Notes: a model not told the origin generated them from the letters alone. Counted from the stretch's first letter, positions 49,364-59,625 are shown. The stretch is DNA of 64,000 nucleotides from Cacconaster sp045601245 (GCA_045601245.1 JAZRZH010000044.1:43431-107430); one strand, 5' to 3'. Translations and numbers: made by a program.

Positions 49364-51142
49364 ATGAACAGAATCTGCAAAGCAATACTGGCAATAACAT
49401 TGATATTGTCACCGGCAGTTTTGAAAGCCGGCAACGTATCTGTAAAGAAAGCTGCTTCAGTAGCTGAAACCTTCTTCATCAAATACGGTTTGACAACAAG
49501 AAGCGGTTCGACACTGAAACTGATCAACAACGGCGACATCGTCCTCACGAGAAGCGGTGAAGAAACAGCCCCGTTCTATATTTTCAACCGTGCCGAGGGC
49601 GGATTCGTCATCATTTCCGGCATAGAAGCCGCAGAACCTGTCCTCGCCTACTCCCTGGACAATTCATTCGGCGACTACGACAAAATGCCGGACAACCTCA
49701 AGTTCTGGCTCGGCCTCTACAAGGAGCAGGTCGACGGACACCGCCTGATGGGAAATGGCGTGACAGCCTCCGAAAGAGCAAAATGGGACGAGGCTCTGGC
49801 AAGGACACGCGCCGATGTACCCAAGGCGATAGACCTTCAGACACCAGATTTCGGCCAGGGTGACCCATTCAACAGACTTTGTCCGCTCGACAGTGCCGGC
49901 CAGACCGTAGTGGCAGGCTGCGTGACTATCGCAGCTGCCCAGATTATGGCATTCTACAAGTATCCGAAGCACGGTACTGGCATCCTGCCGGGCTATGAAT
50001 ACAAAGGCATAGTCGTTCCGGATTTCCAGCTCGGCCACGATTATGACTGGGACAATATACTGCCGAAGTATCAGGACGTCAACTTCACGGACGTACAGGC
50101 AAACGCAGTTGCGACACTTGTCAGGGACGTGGCATATATGGGTCAGGTGGAATTCAACCACAGCAGCACCACGGGCAACACCAACTTCACGTTTCCGAAC
50201 ATGAGGATCTATATGGGATACGACAAGAGTATCCTCAGGTATCCGGGCTGGAATATGACCCAGGAAGAGTTCAAGCAGGCCATCCTGGGCACTCTCAAGA
50301 AAGGTGAACCGGTAACGTTCTCCGGGACATCCACATCAGGTGGCGGTCACGCTTTCGTCGGAGACGGCTACGATGAGAATGACAAAATCCTGATCAACTG
50401 GGGATGGAACGGCAGCAGCAACGGCTACTACATAAGCGGAGTATTCGGAAGCTACACCAAGGAACTCATCGTCTATACCAACCTCAAGCCGGACTTCGGC
50501 GGCGAGGAGCAGTTCAATCTTCAGATTCAGAACACCACGGTCAACAATGTGGCTTACACGGGCATAATGCCTCAAAGCTGTACATTGACCAAGGGAGGGA
50601 CAATCACTACCAAGTTCGGAGCCATCTACAATTACGGTTTCGTCAATTTCAAGGGTGAACTCACATTTGCCCATATGGACAGGGAGGGCAAGATAAAGGG
50701 ATTTCTGCTCGACACCCCTATCGAAGTACCGGAACTGGAAATGAAGGGCAAATTCGGAATTTCCACAAATCTGATACTCACAATCCCTGCCGACATCGAA
50801 CGCGGAGATTACGTTGAGCCGCTGTTCCGCTACAGCGGACGCACTGAATGGTGCCATTTCTACAATTCACTCAACAACGAGGACACAGTACTCGGCATTC
50901 TCCCGCTCCACCTCCGCGACTATACCAAGATCAAATACACCAAGAGCAAGGGTTCAATAGCGCTCACGTCCATAAGGGGATCGAGTTACACGTTATCCGA
51001 TGCAGGCGGCGCCTCCGTCAGATCTGGCAAAATCACTTCTGACAGCCTCACAATCAATCTCAAGACATATGGTCCTGGTACGTATACTCTTACTATCACC
51101 AACGGTGACCAGTCAATCTCATTCCAAATCAAAGCAGCATAG
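49364..51142 (+). CDS. C10 (streptopain-type) cysteine peptidase A
   Basis: 592 residues from the ATG at 49364; a GTG three codons upstream is less likely. N-terminal signal peptide (RICKAILAITLILSPAVLKA), a propeptide of about 150 residues with the usual prodomain pattern (FYIFNRAEGGFVIISG), then the catalytic domain: Cys186 in VVAGCVTIAAAQIMA, His329 in GGGHAFVGDGYD, and ILINWGWNG with conserved Trp and Asn. A C-terminal beta domain follows. Secreted protease, made as a zymogen. Paralogue of the gene at 55676-57442. Confidence 0.93.
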   Translation: MNRICKAILAITLILSPAVLKAGNVSVKKAASVAETFFIKYGLTTRSGSTLKLINNGDIVLTRSGEETAPFYIFNRAEGGFVIISGIEAAEPVLAYSLDNSFGDYDKMPDNLKFWLGLYKEQVDGHRLMGNGVTASERAKWDEALARTRADVPKAIDLQTPDFGQGDPFNRLCPLDSAGQTVVAGCVTIAAAQIMAFYKYPKHGTGILPGYEYKGIVVPDFQLGHDYDWDNILPKYQDVNFTDVQANAVATLVRDVAYMGQVEFNHSSTTGNTNFTFPNMRIYMGYDKSILRYPGWNMTQEEFKQAILGTLKKGEPVTFSGTSTSGGGHAFVGDGYDENDKILINWGWNGSSNGYYISGVFGSYTKELIVYTNLKPDFGGEEQFNLQIQNTTVNNVAYTGIMPQSCTLTKGGTITTKFGAIYNYGFVNFKGELTFAHMDREGKIKGFLLDTPIEVPELEMKGKFGISTNLILTIPADIERGDYVEPLFRYSGRTEWCHFYNSLNNEDTVLGILPLHLRDYTKIKYTKSKGSIALTSIRGSSYTLSDAGGASVRSGKITSDSLTINLKTYGPGTYTLTITNGDQSISFQIKAA

Positions 51143-51147
51143 CAGCC

Positions 51148-53187
51148 ATGAAAAAGAACTCATTGTTTTTCGCAGCCATCGCTGCATTGATTATGATGTT
51201 GACCTCCTGCCAGAGAGCGGACGTCGATAAATTATTCGAAAATGAAACATCCTTCATATTGAAGATAAGCTGTCCTTCCGGAGATGACACCAAGACAGGA
51301 CTGGACGGTCTCCAGCCATATTGGAAGGGTGGCGACAAGTTATGGATCAGCGACGGAACCAACAGCACAATGGCCACGGTACCGGCCAAGTGCGACGGTT
51401 GGGTGAATGCAGAAGTGGAGGTCACAGGCCTTGACTCAACTAAGACACTCTACGCGCTCTATCCTTACGATGAAAACGCAAGCGTATCATCCGGGAAGAT
51501 AATTATGAACATCAGCCCTGTACAGGACGGTCTGTTCAGTTCGGCTCATCATATGAGCGGAATCAAAAACCCTACCGACCAGTACATGAAACTCAGTAAC
51601 GCCTGCGCAGTCATAAAATTCACTGCCAACCGCGAAGACCTCCTGTCAATGCAGCTGACCAACAACAGCATCAAATTTGTAGGACAGTACAAGGTTGACC
51701 CGGCTACAGGCGCAAAATCGGGGGCCGTCGAAGCAGGCAATACCGTCAGGATGGACTTCAACAAGCGCATCGGAGAACATTATTTCGCCGTATACGCCGG
51801 CACACTGCCAAGCAAAAGCAAACTGACATTCATCACCAAGGACGGCAGGATAGGCTATATACAGACAAGCAAAAACAACAGTCTCAAGGCCGGAAGCCTT
51901 TATGACCTCGGCAACATAGACGACCGCATCGTTTTCGATGAAAACCCATGCATCGACCTTTCCGAAAAGGAGAGTGCAAACTGCTACATCACCCGGGGAG
52001 CCGGTACTTACCGGCTGAAAACCGTTCAGGGCAACAGCAGCGCAAGTGTGGGCAAAGCCGGCCTGGCAAATGTCATATGGGAGACAGTCAATACGGCCAC
52101 TGCTCCTGCAGTCGGGTCAATCATCTCGGAAGCAATATATTGCGACTCTTATCTGTATTTCCGCATACCTGAAAACGCACCTGACGGCAATGCACTGCTG
52201 GCAGCCTGCGATCAGGACGGCAACGTACTATGGAGCTGGCACATATGGAACCTGAAGAACGGCTTGCAGGATCAGCTCTACAGCGGATCTTCGTACAGCG
52301 GCGCCACAATGATGGACAGAAATCTGGGCGCCCTCAGCGCAGAGCCGGGAACAGATGCCGCCGTCGGATTCTTCTATCAGTACGGTCGCAAGGATCCGTT
52401 TATGAGCACGGCTTCACATACCGGCAACAAGACTATGGTGTCAGCAGGTCTCGCTCAGAAAACCACGGCGAGCAATGCGGAGACCGGCACCGTGGAGTAT
52501 GCTACCGCCAATCCGACGACCATAATCTACAAGAGTTCATCCGCATGGCATGCTGATGAAGATGCAGTCTACTGGTCATCGAAGAAGAAGACAAAATATG
52601 ACCCGTGTCCTCCGGGATACCAGATACCTTCCGAAGCGGCATACGCCGGATTCACCAAGAGCAACGTCAAGTGGGACGACACCAACAAGGGCCGCACTAT
52701 AACATTGAGCAGCAAGAAAATATGGTTCCCTGCCACCGGCTACAGGAGCTCAGGCTCGGGCAATTTAAGTTCCTGCGGAGGTACCGGCTACATTTGGTAT
52801 GATGAAGCGACTTCTCCATCGGGCTACAACAGCCAGGCCATCAGCAGCAGCAAGTTCGCAGGCTACACAAGCGGACACGCAAGCGGCTTCGCGGTACGCT
52901 GCCAGAAGTTCACCATTTCTGGCGAAACGCAGAGCATTGTGATGAGATACAAGGTCGAAGACGTACGAAACCGTGTGGCTGCTCCTTACGTCACAGACAA
53001 GATATTCACACCTATCAGCATAATATGGGGCGAAGGCGACCCACAGGAATATGATGTTAATCAGCTGATCTATCACAGATACGGGGCTGCCGGCACATAT
53101 TCCCTGTTGGTGGAATGCCACGACGTGACAGAATTCACCCTGGACCCTATCGGGGACCTTGAATACATCGACCTGACTACATTTTAA
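51148..53187 (+). CDS. Lipoprotein, fimbrillin-like plus Fib_succ_major domain, copy A
   Basis: 679 residues. Lipoprotein signal with lipobox MLTSC (Cys20 or so). The N-terminal half is fimbrillin-like (TLYALYPYDENASVSSGKI). The middle is a Fib_succ_major-type (C-type lectin-like) domain: MMDRNLGALSA, YQYGRKDPF, YDPCPPGYQIPS. The C-terminal 60 residues resemble a PKD-like domain (WGEGDPQEYD, HRYGAAGTYSL). Surface-exposed, probably adhesive. It directly follows peptidase A by five bases and is a close paralogue of 57453-59483. Confidence 0.85.
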   Translation: MKKNSLFFAAIAALIMMLTSCQRADVDKLFENETSFILKISCPSGDDTKTGLDGLQPYWKGGDKLWISDGTNSTMATVPAKCDGWVNAEVEVTGLDSTKTLYALYPYDENASVSSGKIIMNISPVQDGLFSSAHHMSGIKNPTDQYMKLSNACAVIKFTANREDLLSMQLTNNSIKFVGQYKVDPATGAKSGAVEAGNTVRMDFNKRIGEHYFAVYAGTLPSKSKLTFITKDGRIGYIQTSKNNSLKAGSLYDLGNIDDRIVFDENPCIDLSEKESANCYITRGAGTYRLKTVQGNSSASVGKAGLANVIWETVNTATAPAVGSIISEAIYCDSYLYFRIPENAPDGNALLAACDQDGNVLWSWHIWNLKNGLQDQLYSGSSYSGATMMDRNLGALSAEPGTDAAVGFFYQYGRKDPFMSTASHTGNKTMVSAGLAQKTTASNAETGTVEYATANPTTIIYKSSSAWHADEDAVYWSSKKKTKYDPCPPGYQIPSEAAYAGFTKSNVKWDDTNKGRTITLSSKKIWFPATGYRSSGSGNLSSCGGTGYIWYDEATSPSGYNSQAISSSKFAGYTSGHASGFAVRCQKFTISGETQSIVMRYKVEDVRNRVAAPYVTDKIFTPISIIWGEGDPQEYDVNQLIYHRYGAAGTYSLLVECHDVTEFTLDPIGDLEYIDLTTF

Positions 53188-53198
53188 TTGAATCCGGA

Positions 53199-54101
53199 AT
53201 GGCACATAAATTAAAAGGCAATATAATCACAGCGATAAAAGGTTTTTTGATGGGCGCGGCCAATGTCGTCCCGGGAGTCTCCGGCGGCACAATCGCACTC
53301 ATTACAGGAATATATTCAGAAATCATCGAGGCGCTCAACAGTTTTATGGAGCCTGCGACCTGGAAGGCGTTGTTGCACGGAAAATTCAGGAAATTCTGGA
53401 AGAACATCCACGGCCCATTCCTGCTGAGTCTCGCAATAGGCGTGATTCTGAGCATATTCTCCCTTGCCAAACTGATGGAGTTCGCTCTGGCGCATTACCC
53501 TGTGCAGACCTGGGCTTTCTTCTTCGGTCTGATCATCGCTTCAGCAGTGATAATGTTCCGCGGCATCAAGGGGTGGAAGATTGCGGATGTAATGTGGGCA
53601 TTTCTTGGCATCATCATAGGTTTTGTGGTCTGCACTCTCTCCCCTACCGAGACCCCTGACGCCGCCTGGTTCATATTCATTTGCGGTGCAATCGCCATCT
53701 GCACAATGATTCTGCCCGGCATTTCCGGCTCCTTCATTCTCGTGATTTTCAGCAAGTATGACTATATAATGAGCGCTGTAGCCAATCTTGACATACCGGT
53801 ACTTCTGGTATTCGGACTCGGTTGCATCATCGGCATTCTAGCATTCTCGAAATTCCTCCACTGGCTGTTGGGCCGTGCGGAAAGGCAGACAATGACGGTG
53901 CTGCTTGGATTCGTATGCGGCTCACTGATAAAGGTTTGGCCGTGGTCCAACCCGGACGCCATATGTGCATCACAGAACCTCCCTGCCGGCAGCACGTTCG
54001 AACCGCATATAGCCGCTGCCATCATCTGGTGCATTCTCGGAATCATTATGGTGCTTGGAGTCGAACTTGCGGGACACAGGAAAGACAACTCAGAAAAATA
54101 A
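53199..54101 (+). CDS. DUF368 membrane protein, polyprenyl-phosphate translocase family
   Basis: 300 residues, about eight membrane helices. DUF368 signature at the start: GFLMGAANVVPGVSGGTIAL, with a second glycine-rich repeat (ILPGISGSFILV) in the middle. Members of this family recycle undecaprenyl phosphate across the inner membrane for envelope synthesis. Placed between two secreted-protein clusters; no obvious regulation. Confidence 0.9.
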   Translation: MAHKLKGNIITAIKGFLMGAANVVPGVSGGTIALITGIYSEIIEALNSFMEPATWKALLHGKFRKFWKNIHGPFLLSLAIGVILSIFSLAKLMEFALAHYPVQTWAFFFGLIIASAVIMFRGIKGWKIADVMWAFLGIIIGFVVCTLSPTETPDAAWFIFICGAIAICTMILPGISGSFILVIFSKYDYIMSAVANLDIPVLLVFGLGCIIGILAFSKFLHWLLGRAERQTMTVLLGFVCGSLIKVWPWSNPDAICASQNLPAGSTFEPHIAAAIIWCILGIIMVLGVELAGHRKDNSEK

Positions 54102-54110
54102 TATCTCAAT

Positions 54111-54878
54111 ATGAAAAAGATACTCTACACCCTGCTGCTGATTGTCTTAGTGACATCTTGCGGCGTTTCCGGAAAATCCGGAAAGAAATCAAGTCAGGAA
54201 ATTGTTATCGGGCTGAGCCACTCCGGAATACCGGATGCCACAAGAGAATGCTGGTTCAAGTCTGTCACGGATGCCGGAGCCGTACTCGTGGAATTCCCCA
54301 ACTACGCGCAGAATGACGAAGAGGCACGACAGCTGGTTGCCGGCGTTGACGCAGTCATCATCCCGGGATCGGGAAGCAAGGACTCCTCAGGAAGGAAATA
54401 CAGCGACTTCAGAGTGATCAAAGCCACCCTCGAATCCGGTAAGCCGCTGCTTGGAGTCTGTGAAGGTCACCAGCGTATCAATCAGTATCTCGGAGGCAAG
54501 ATACAGAAGGTGGCGGATGTATTCCCAAACACCACAATCCAGCACAAGATCTATGATGCAAACGGCAAGAACATCGGTGCCAACATGGAGGCTCACCCTA
54601 TCATAATCGACCGAAATTCAAAACTTTACAGAATTCTTGGAAAGCGTGATACCGTTATGGTCAACACCAGCCACAACTGGTGCACGGGCGTAATGAGCGA
54701 CAGTGTCAAAGTCGTGGCCCTTGCCCCGGACGGACTCGTGGAGGCATACGAGATGCGCAATGTTATGGGCCTGCAGTTCCATCCGGAATATCTCTACAGC
54801 CGTGTTGGAATCAAGGATTTCCTCGAGGTGTTCAAGCACCTTGTCAAGGAAGCCGGAAAAGCAAAGAAGAACAAATAA
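54111..54878 (+). CDS. Lipoprotein class I amidotransferase-like / gamma-glutamyl hydrolase-like, copy 1
   Basis: 255 residues. Signal with lipobox VTSCG (Cys17), then a class I glutamine amidotransferase fold: nucleophile Cys in LLGVCEGHQRIN, HPE in GLQFHPEYLY. It resembles the C26 group that includes PuuD and gamma-glutamyl hydrolases. Being lipid-anchored outside the inner membrane is unusual; it probably acts on gamma-glutamyl or other peptides in the periplasm or on the surface. Tandem with the next gene. Confidence 0.85.
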   Translation: MKKILYTLLLIVLVTSCGVSGKSGKKSSQEIVIGLSHSGIPDATRECWFKSVTDAGAVLVEFPNYAQNDEEARQLVAGVDAVIIPGSGSKDSSGRKYSDFRVIKATLESGKPLLGVCEGHQRINQYLGGKIQKVADVFPNTTIQHKIYDANGKNIGANMEAHPIIIDRNSKLYRILGKRDTVMVNTSHNWCTGVMSDSVKVVALAPDGLVEAYEMRNVMGLQFHPEYLYSRVGIKDFLEVFKHLVKEAGKAKKNK

Positions 54879-54890
54879 TTCCACAACGAT

Positions 54891-55655
54891 ATGAAAAGAA
54901 TCCTGTACATCCTGGCCATAGCTCTGCTTGCAACCTCCTGCGGCGTTGCCAACAAGGCCGGCAGAAATGACATTGTTATCGGCGTATGCCACAATGGTAC
55001 CTCCGAGACCACAAAGGGATATTTCCGCAAGTGCATCGAAGATGCCGGTGGAAAATGCGTCATTTTCCCAGAATACACGCTCACCGACGAGATGGCGCAG
55101 CAATATGTGAAGGGTGTTGACGCTGTCATCATCCCCGGTTCCAACAAGAACGACACAACCGGACGCAAGAACTATGATGCAAAGGTCATCAAGGCCACCC
55201 TTGATGCAGGCAAGCCTATCCTCGGCATCTGCTTCGGCCATCAACGCATCTGCAAGGACCTTGGCGGGAAGATGAGAAAAGTTGCCGACGAGTTCCCGGA
55301 AACGACTATCAAACACAAAGATCACGTCGATGGCGAGAACGTAGGACTCAACTCTCAGGCTCACGCAATGATTCTCGACCGCAATTCAAAGCTCTACCAC
55401 CTCCTCGGTGACTGTGACACCGTGATGATCAACACCAGCCACAGCTGGTGCGTCACTGAAATGGCCGACGGCCTGAAAGTCGTCGGACGTTCTCCTGATG
55501 GACTCATCGAGGCATACGAAGGCGACAACATAATGGGCGTGCAGTTCCACCCGGAATTCCTCTATGGAAAAATGGGACTCACACAGTTCCTCCCTATCTT
55601 CGAAAACCTCGTGAAAGAGGCATCAGAAATAAAGAATGCCAAAAAGAGCAAATAA
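54891..55655 (+). CDS. Lipoprotein class I amidotransferase-like / gamma-glutamyl hydrolase-like, copy 2
   Basis: 254 residues, paralogue of the previous gene. Lipobox ATSCG, nucleophile Cys in ILGICFGHQRIC, and VQFHPEFLYG. Retains the same site as copy 1. The 12-base gap suggests one transcript. It may have diverged in substrate. The next gene is peptidase B. Confidence 0.85.
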   Translation: MKRILYILAIALLATSCGVANKAGRNDIVIGVCHNGTSETTKGYFRKCIEDAGGKCVIFPEYTLTDEMAQQYVKGVDAVIIPGSNKNDTTGRKNYDAKVIKATLDAGKPILGICFGHQRICKDLGGKMRKVADEFPETTIKHKDHVDGENVGLNSQAHAMILDRNSKLYHLLGDCDTVMINTSHSWCVTEMADGLKVVGRSPDGLIEAYEGDNIMGVQFHPEFLYGKMGLTQFLPIFENLVKEASEIKNAKKSK

Positions 55656-55675
55656 TTCAATAACGCAACAACTCC

Positions 55676-57442
55676 ATGAAAATCAGGATCAGAACAATTC
55701 TCGCAGCATTGACGCTGCTGCTTCCGGTCTTCGCCTCGGCAGAGGACATATCATTGTCCAGGGCTCAGGGCGTTGCTGAGAAGTATTTCATCAAGACGGG
55801 TGTTGCCACCAGATCGACATCGCACCTCACCCTCGTAAACAAGGACGAGGTAGCCGGAACAAGGTCTGCCAGCGAAGCGTCATTCTACATCTTCAACCGC
55901 GAGGAAGGCGGATTCGTCATCATATCCGCACTTGATGCAGCCTGCCCTGTCCTCGGATATTCATTCGAAGGATCATTCTCAATGGCTGACGATATGCCTG
56001 AGAACCTCCGCGAATGGCTCGACCTCTACAGACAGCAGATCGCAGAGCGACGCGCTTCCGGCAAGGCCGCAACCGCAGAAGAGCTTGCAGCCTGGGACTC
56101 AGCGGAGTCAATGCAGTTTGAAGGTCTTCCGACAGCGATAGACCTCCAGACTCCGGACTGGGGCCAGGGCTCACCTTACAACAAACTCTGCCCTTACAAT
56201 ACCAGCGGTCAGAAGACAATCGCAGGCTGCGTTCAGATAGCAACAGCAGAGGTGATGGCATATCACAAGTATCCAAAGGCAGGAACAGGTACTCTCCCGG
56301 CATACACAACTAACGGAATCAGCATCCCATCCATCACTCTGGGTCACGAATACCAGTGGGACAAGATGCTCAAGAAATATAGCGGAGCATCCTACACGAC
56401 CGAGGAGGCAGACGCTGCGGCAAGACTCGTTTATGATATCGGCGTAATGAACAAGGCGTCATTCGGCCACAGCGGCACAGGAGCTTCCACCGGTACTTCC
56501 GTATACAGGATGACTCAGTATTTCGGATACAGCAAGGGTGCTGTGAGATATGCCCGCACATATATGGATGACGCCACCTGGAAGAATATACTCAAGGAAC
56601 AGATTGGTAACAAGCTGCCGGTCCTCTTCGCAGGAGAATCCTCTTCAGGTGGAGCACACTCCTTCGTCATCGACGGATATGACTCAAACGACAATTTCCT
56701 CATCAATTTCGGATGGAACGGCAGCAGCAACGGTTATTACAAGCTCAGTGCATTCGGCAGTTATACCATCGGACAGGTAGCGTTCACCGATATCAAGCCT
56801 GACGACGGTGTGTCATCCGCACACAACTTCTTCCTCAAAACCGGCACCCACAACAGCAAGACCTACCGCGGATGCGAATTCATCAGCGGAACGATAGCTC
56901 AGGGCAAGACATTCACCGTTAGGTTCGGAGATGTTTACAACTACGGTTTATCAACATATTCCGGCGAATTCAATTTCGCGCACAAGAGCAAGGATGGGAC
57001 AATCAAGGGCTGGCTCAGGGAATCTCCGCTCACATTGTCTTCGCTCGCAAACAAGAGCTCGACATATTGGATAAATGACGTCGAACTCAAGGTGACCCTT
57101 CCTGTCGAGCGTGGCGATTATGTCGAGCCTATGTACAAGGACCAGGGAGTCTGGAAGAGGTTCGCCAACGCCGATAACAACGGCGACAACATCATCTCCA
57201 CAATCCCTATGCATCTGCGGGACAATACGTCAATTTCATATGCAAAGAGTAAGAAGACATTCACTTTGTCAACATTCAAGGGTACGACATATACACTCAA
57301 GAGACCTACCGGTGAAGTGATCCGCACAGCAAAGACGACCAATCCGGACACCGCTCTCAACTTTTCAAGTTTCGAAAGCGGAACTTACACACTCGAACTC
57401 TCCTACGGAGGGCAGGAAATGACAATTAAACTCACCATTTAA
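55676..57442 (+). CDS. C10 (streptopain-type) cysteine peptidase B
   Basis: 588 residues. Signal peptide (ILAALTLLLPVFASA), propeptide with FYIFNREEGGFVIIS, and catalytic domain: Cys185 in TIAGCVQIATAEVMA, His328 in SGGAHSFVIDGYD, FLINFGWNG. A C-terminal beta domain ends ELSYGGQEM. Paralogue of peptidase A. The INWGW of copy A is INFGW here, a conservative change near the active site. Confidence 0.93.
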   Translation: MKIRIRTILAALTLLLPVFASAEDISLSRAQGVAEKYFIKTGVATRSTSHLTLVNKDEVAGTRSASEASFYIFNREEGGFVIISALDAACPVLGYSFEGSFSMADDMPENLREWLDLYRQQIAERRASGKAATAEELAAWDSAESMQFEGLPTAIDLQTPDWGQGSPYNKLCPYNTSGQKTIAGCVQIATAEVMAYHKYPKAGTGTLPAYTTNGISIPSITLGHEYQWDKMLKKYSGASYTTEEADAAARLVYDIGVMNKASFGHSGTGASTGTSVYRMTQYFGYSKGAVRYARTYMDDATWKNILKEQIGNKLPVLFAGESSSGGAHSFVIDGYDSNDNFLINFGWNGSSNGYYKLSAFGSYTIGQVAFTDIKPDDGVSSAHNFFLKTGTHNSKTYRGCEFISGTIAQGKTFTVRFGDVYNYGLSTYSGEFNFAHKSKDGTIKGWLRESPLTLSSLANKSSTYWINDVELKVTLPVERGDYVEPMYKDQGVWKRFANADNNGDNIISTIPMHLRDNTSISYAKSKKTFTLSTFKGTTYTLKRPTGEVIRTAKTTNPDTALNFSSFESGTYTLELSYGGQEMTIKLTI

Positions 57443-57452
57443 TCAGGTGAAT

Positions 57453-59483
57453 ATGAAACATTTGAATTTTTCAATAATCACAGCCGCAGCATTGGTTTCA
57501 ATAGCATCCTGCGAAATGGCTGATGTCGATAATATTACAACTTGCACAGAGGTGCCGAGAGTACTTACTCTCGACTGCCCTGTTCAGGAAACAAGAACCG
57601 GACTCACGGACCTTCAGCCATTCTGGAATGCCGGCGATGAAATATGGGTCAGCGACGGAACGACCAGCGTCAAGGCGACAATCCCGGATGAATTCGACGG
57701 TCTTACCAGCGCAAGCGTGGAAGTCACAGGGCTCAAGACTGATGCAGATCTTTACGCACTCTACCCTTATGATGAGAACGCATCGGTTTCATCCGGCAAA
57801 ATCGCTGTCGAAGTGCCTGCAGTTCAGGACGGTCTTTTTGAAAACGCACATATCGCCACCGCTCTCTGCAAGGCAGGGAACGACAAATTGGAGTTCAAGA
57901 ACTCCTCTGCGATACTGAAATTCAACTCGATGAGAGAGGAATTCTGGACTCTTCAGATCCAGAACATAACACTCGCCTGCTCGGGCAAATACAAAGTCGA
58001 TCCGACCACCGGTTCAAAATACGGTGCTACCACCAGCATCCGCAAGATCAGAGTGAATTTCGATTCGAAAATCGGTGATATGTTTATCTGTTATATGGAG
58101 TCAAATCTCCCGGCCGGATCGATATTCACCTTCATCACCAGAGATGGCCGTATGGGCAGCCTCAAGACTTCTCAGAAAAATGATATAGAGAACGGATACC
58201 TCTATGACCTCGGCAACATCGATGATGCCGTAGTACTCGATTCCGAACCGGCAGAAGACCTCAGCAAGGTTGAAAGTTCAAACTGCTATGTCGTCAACAA
58301 GGGAGGTTCATACAGATTCAAGGCCGTACGCGGCTGCAGCACCAAAAGCGTCGGAGACGTAGCCTACGGTGACGTAGTATGGGAGACCGTCAATACAGCC
58401 ACCGCTCCAAAAAAGTTCTCACTAGCCGCTGAGGTTGCATACAGCGACGGATATATGTACTTACGTCTCCCTGAAAACGTTCCTGACGGAAACGTACTTC
58501 TCTCCGCCTGCAACAAGGAAGGCGATATCCTCTGGAGCTGGCATATCTGGATCCTCAAGGACGGATTCAACGACCAGACATATCCTAGCGGAGCAATAAT
58601 GATCGACCGCAACCTCGGCGCGCTCAGCGCAAAGGCAGGCGATCCTCTCTCCAACGGTATGCTCTACCAATGGGGCCGCAAGGACCCGTTCCTCGGCTCC
58701 TGCCAGTATACTTCCGCCAAGGAAATGGCTATGTCCGGCACCGCAACGAAACTTGTTGCATCATCAGCAAAGACAGGAAACGTAGAATACACGATTGCCA
58801 ACCCTACCCACGTAGTCTACAAAAAATCCGCCGACTGGCTCCAGGAAAAGGACCTCTCCCTCTGGTACTCCGCTGTCAAGACCGAATATGACCCTTGTCC
58901 TCCGGGATACCACGTGCCGTCTTATTCCGCATATACGAACATGAGCACCGGAACCGTCGTATGGAATGCATCCAAATATGGCAGCGCCGCAAATGTGAAC
59001 GGAGAAACGATCTGGTTCCCTGCCTGCGGATACAGATATTCCGCTGACGGAACACTCACCAAGGTCGGAACTGCATTCTATGCATTCTTCGACGAGAACT
59101 CATCCGTAACCGGAAGCCTCTCATATCTTGCAACGAACAGCAGCGTAGGAATCAGCTCATCTTCCAGCCCTCACGCAAGCGCATTCTCAATGAGATGTCA
59201 GAAGTTCGTGTCATCAGGCGAGAAACAGTATGCGACAATCATCGTGGCTCCGACCGAAGGATGGCTCAAAGTCCCGTCACCGTGTATCACAAACATCCTC
59301 CTCGACCCTATCTCAATTGTATGGGGAGACGGTGACACAGACAATTACCTATACAACCAGTACATCTATCACAACTACAAAGCAGCCGGCAAGTATTCGA
59401 TCGAAATCGAATGCTGCGACGGTGAGAACATTGTCGTCAGCCCGATTGGTGATACTGAAGAAATCGATGTAAGCAAGTTCTAA
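57453..59483 (+). CDS. Lipoprotein, fimbrillin-like plus Fib_succ_major domain, copy B
   Basis: 676 residues from the ATG at 57453. Lipobox SIASC, the same three-part layout as copy A: LYALYPYDENASVSSGKI in the first half, IDRNLGALSA, WGRKDPF and YDPCPPGYHVPS in the lectin-like part, and a WGDG-type PKD-like end (HNYKAAGKYSI). Follows peptidase B by ten bases, so the peptidase-lipoprotein pair is duplicated as a unit. Confidence 0.85.
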   Translation: MKHLNFSIITAAALVSIASCEMADVDNITTCTEVPRVLTLDCPVQETRTGLTDLQPFWNAGDEIWVSDGTTSVKATIPDEFDGLTSASVEVTGLKTDADLYALYPYDENASVSSGKIAVEVPAVQDGLFENAHIATALCKAGNDKLEFKNSSAILKFNSMREEFWTLQIQNITLACSGKYKVDPTTGSKYGATTSIRKIRVNFDSKIGDMFICYMESNLPAGSIFTFITRDGRMGSLKTSQKNDIENGYLYDLGNIDDAVVLDSEPAEDLSKVESSNCYVVNKGGSYRFKAVRGCSTKSVGDVAYGDVVWETVNTATAPKKFSLAAEVAYSDGYMYLRLPENVPDGNVLLSACNKEGDILWSWHIWILKDGFNDQTYPSGAIMIDRNLGALSAKAGDPLSNGMLYQWGRKDPFLGSCQYTSAKEMAMSGTATKLVASSAKTGNVEYTIANPTHVVYKKSADWLQEKDLSLWYSAVKTEYDPCPPGYHVPSYSAYTNMSTGTVVWNASKYGSAANVNGETIWFPACGYRYSADGTLTKVGTAFYAFFDENSSVTGSLSYLATNSSVGISSSSSPHASAFSMRCQKFVSSGEKQYATIIVAPTEGWLKVPSPCITNILLDPISIVWGDGDTDNYLYNQYIYHNYKAAGKYSIEIECCDGENIVVSPIGDTEEIDVSKF

Positions 59484-59502
59484 TCATACTACAATACAGC
59501 AT

Positions 59503-59625
59503 ATGAAACAGACATATATTGTTCCAAGCACTGAAATCAAAGCCATAGAAACTGCTGTCGTAATCGCTGCAAGCGGTGACGGCTGGGAGCTTCCTGGTTT
59601 CAACTCGGGAATATTCGGCTGGTAA
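59503..59625 (+). CDS. Short peptide gene 2 after lipoprotein B (40 residues)
   Basis: Frame MKQTYIVPSTEIKAIETAVV, then AASGDGW and ELPGFNSGIFGW. The SG and PGFNxGxF parts match the short peptide at 49217-49351, on the other side of the duplicated region. Twenty bases separate it from lipoprotein B. No family recognised. Confidence 0.6.
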   Translation: MKQTYIVPSTEIKAIETAVVIAASGDGWELPGFNSGIFGW

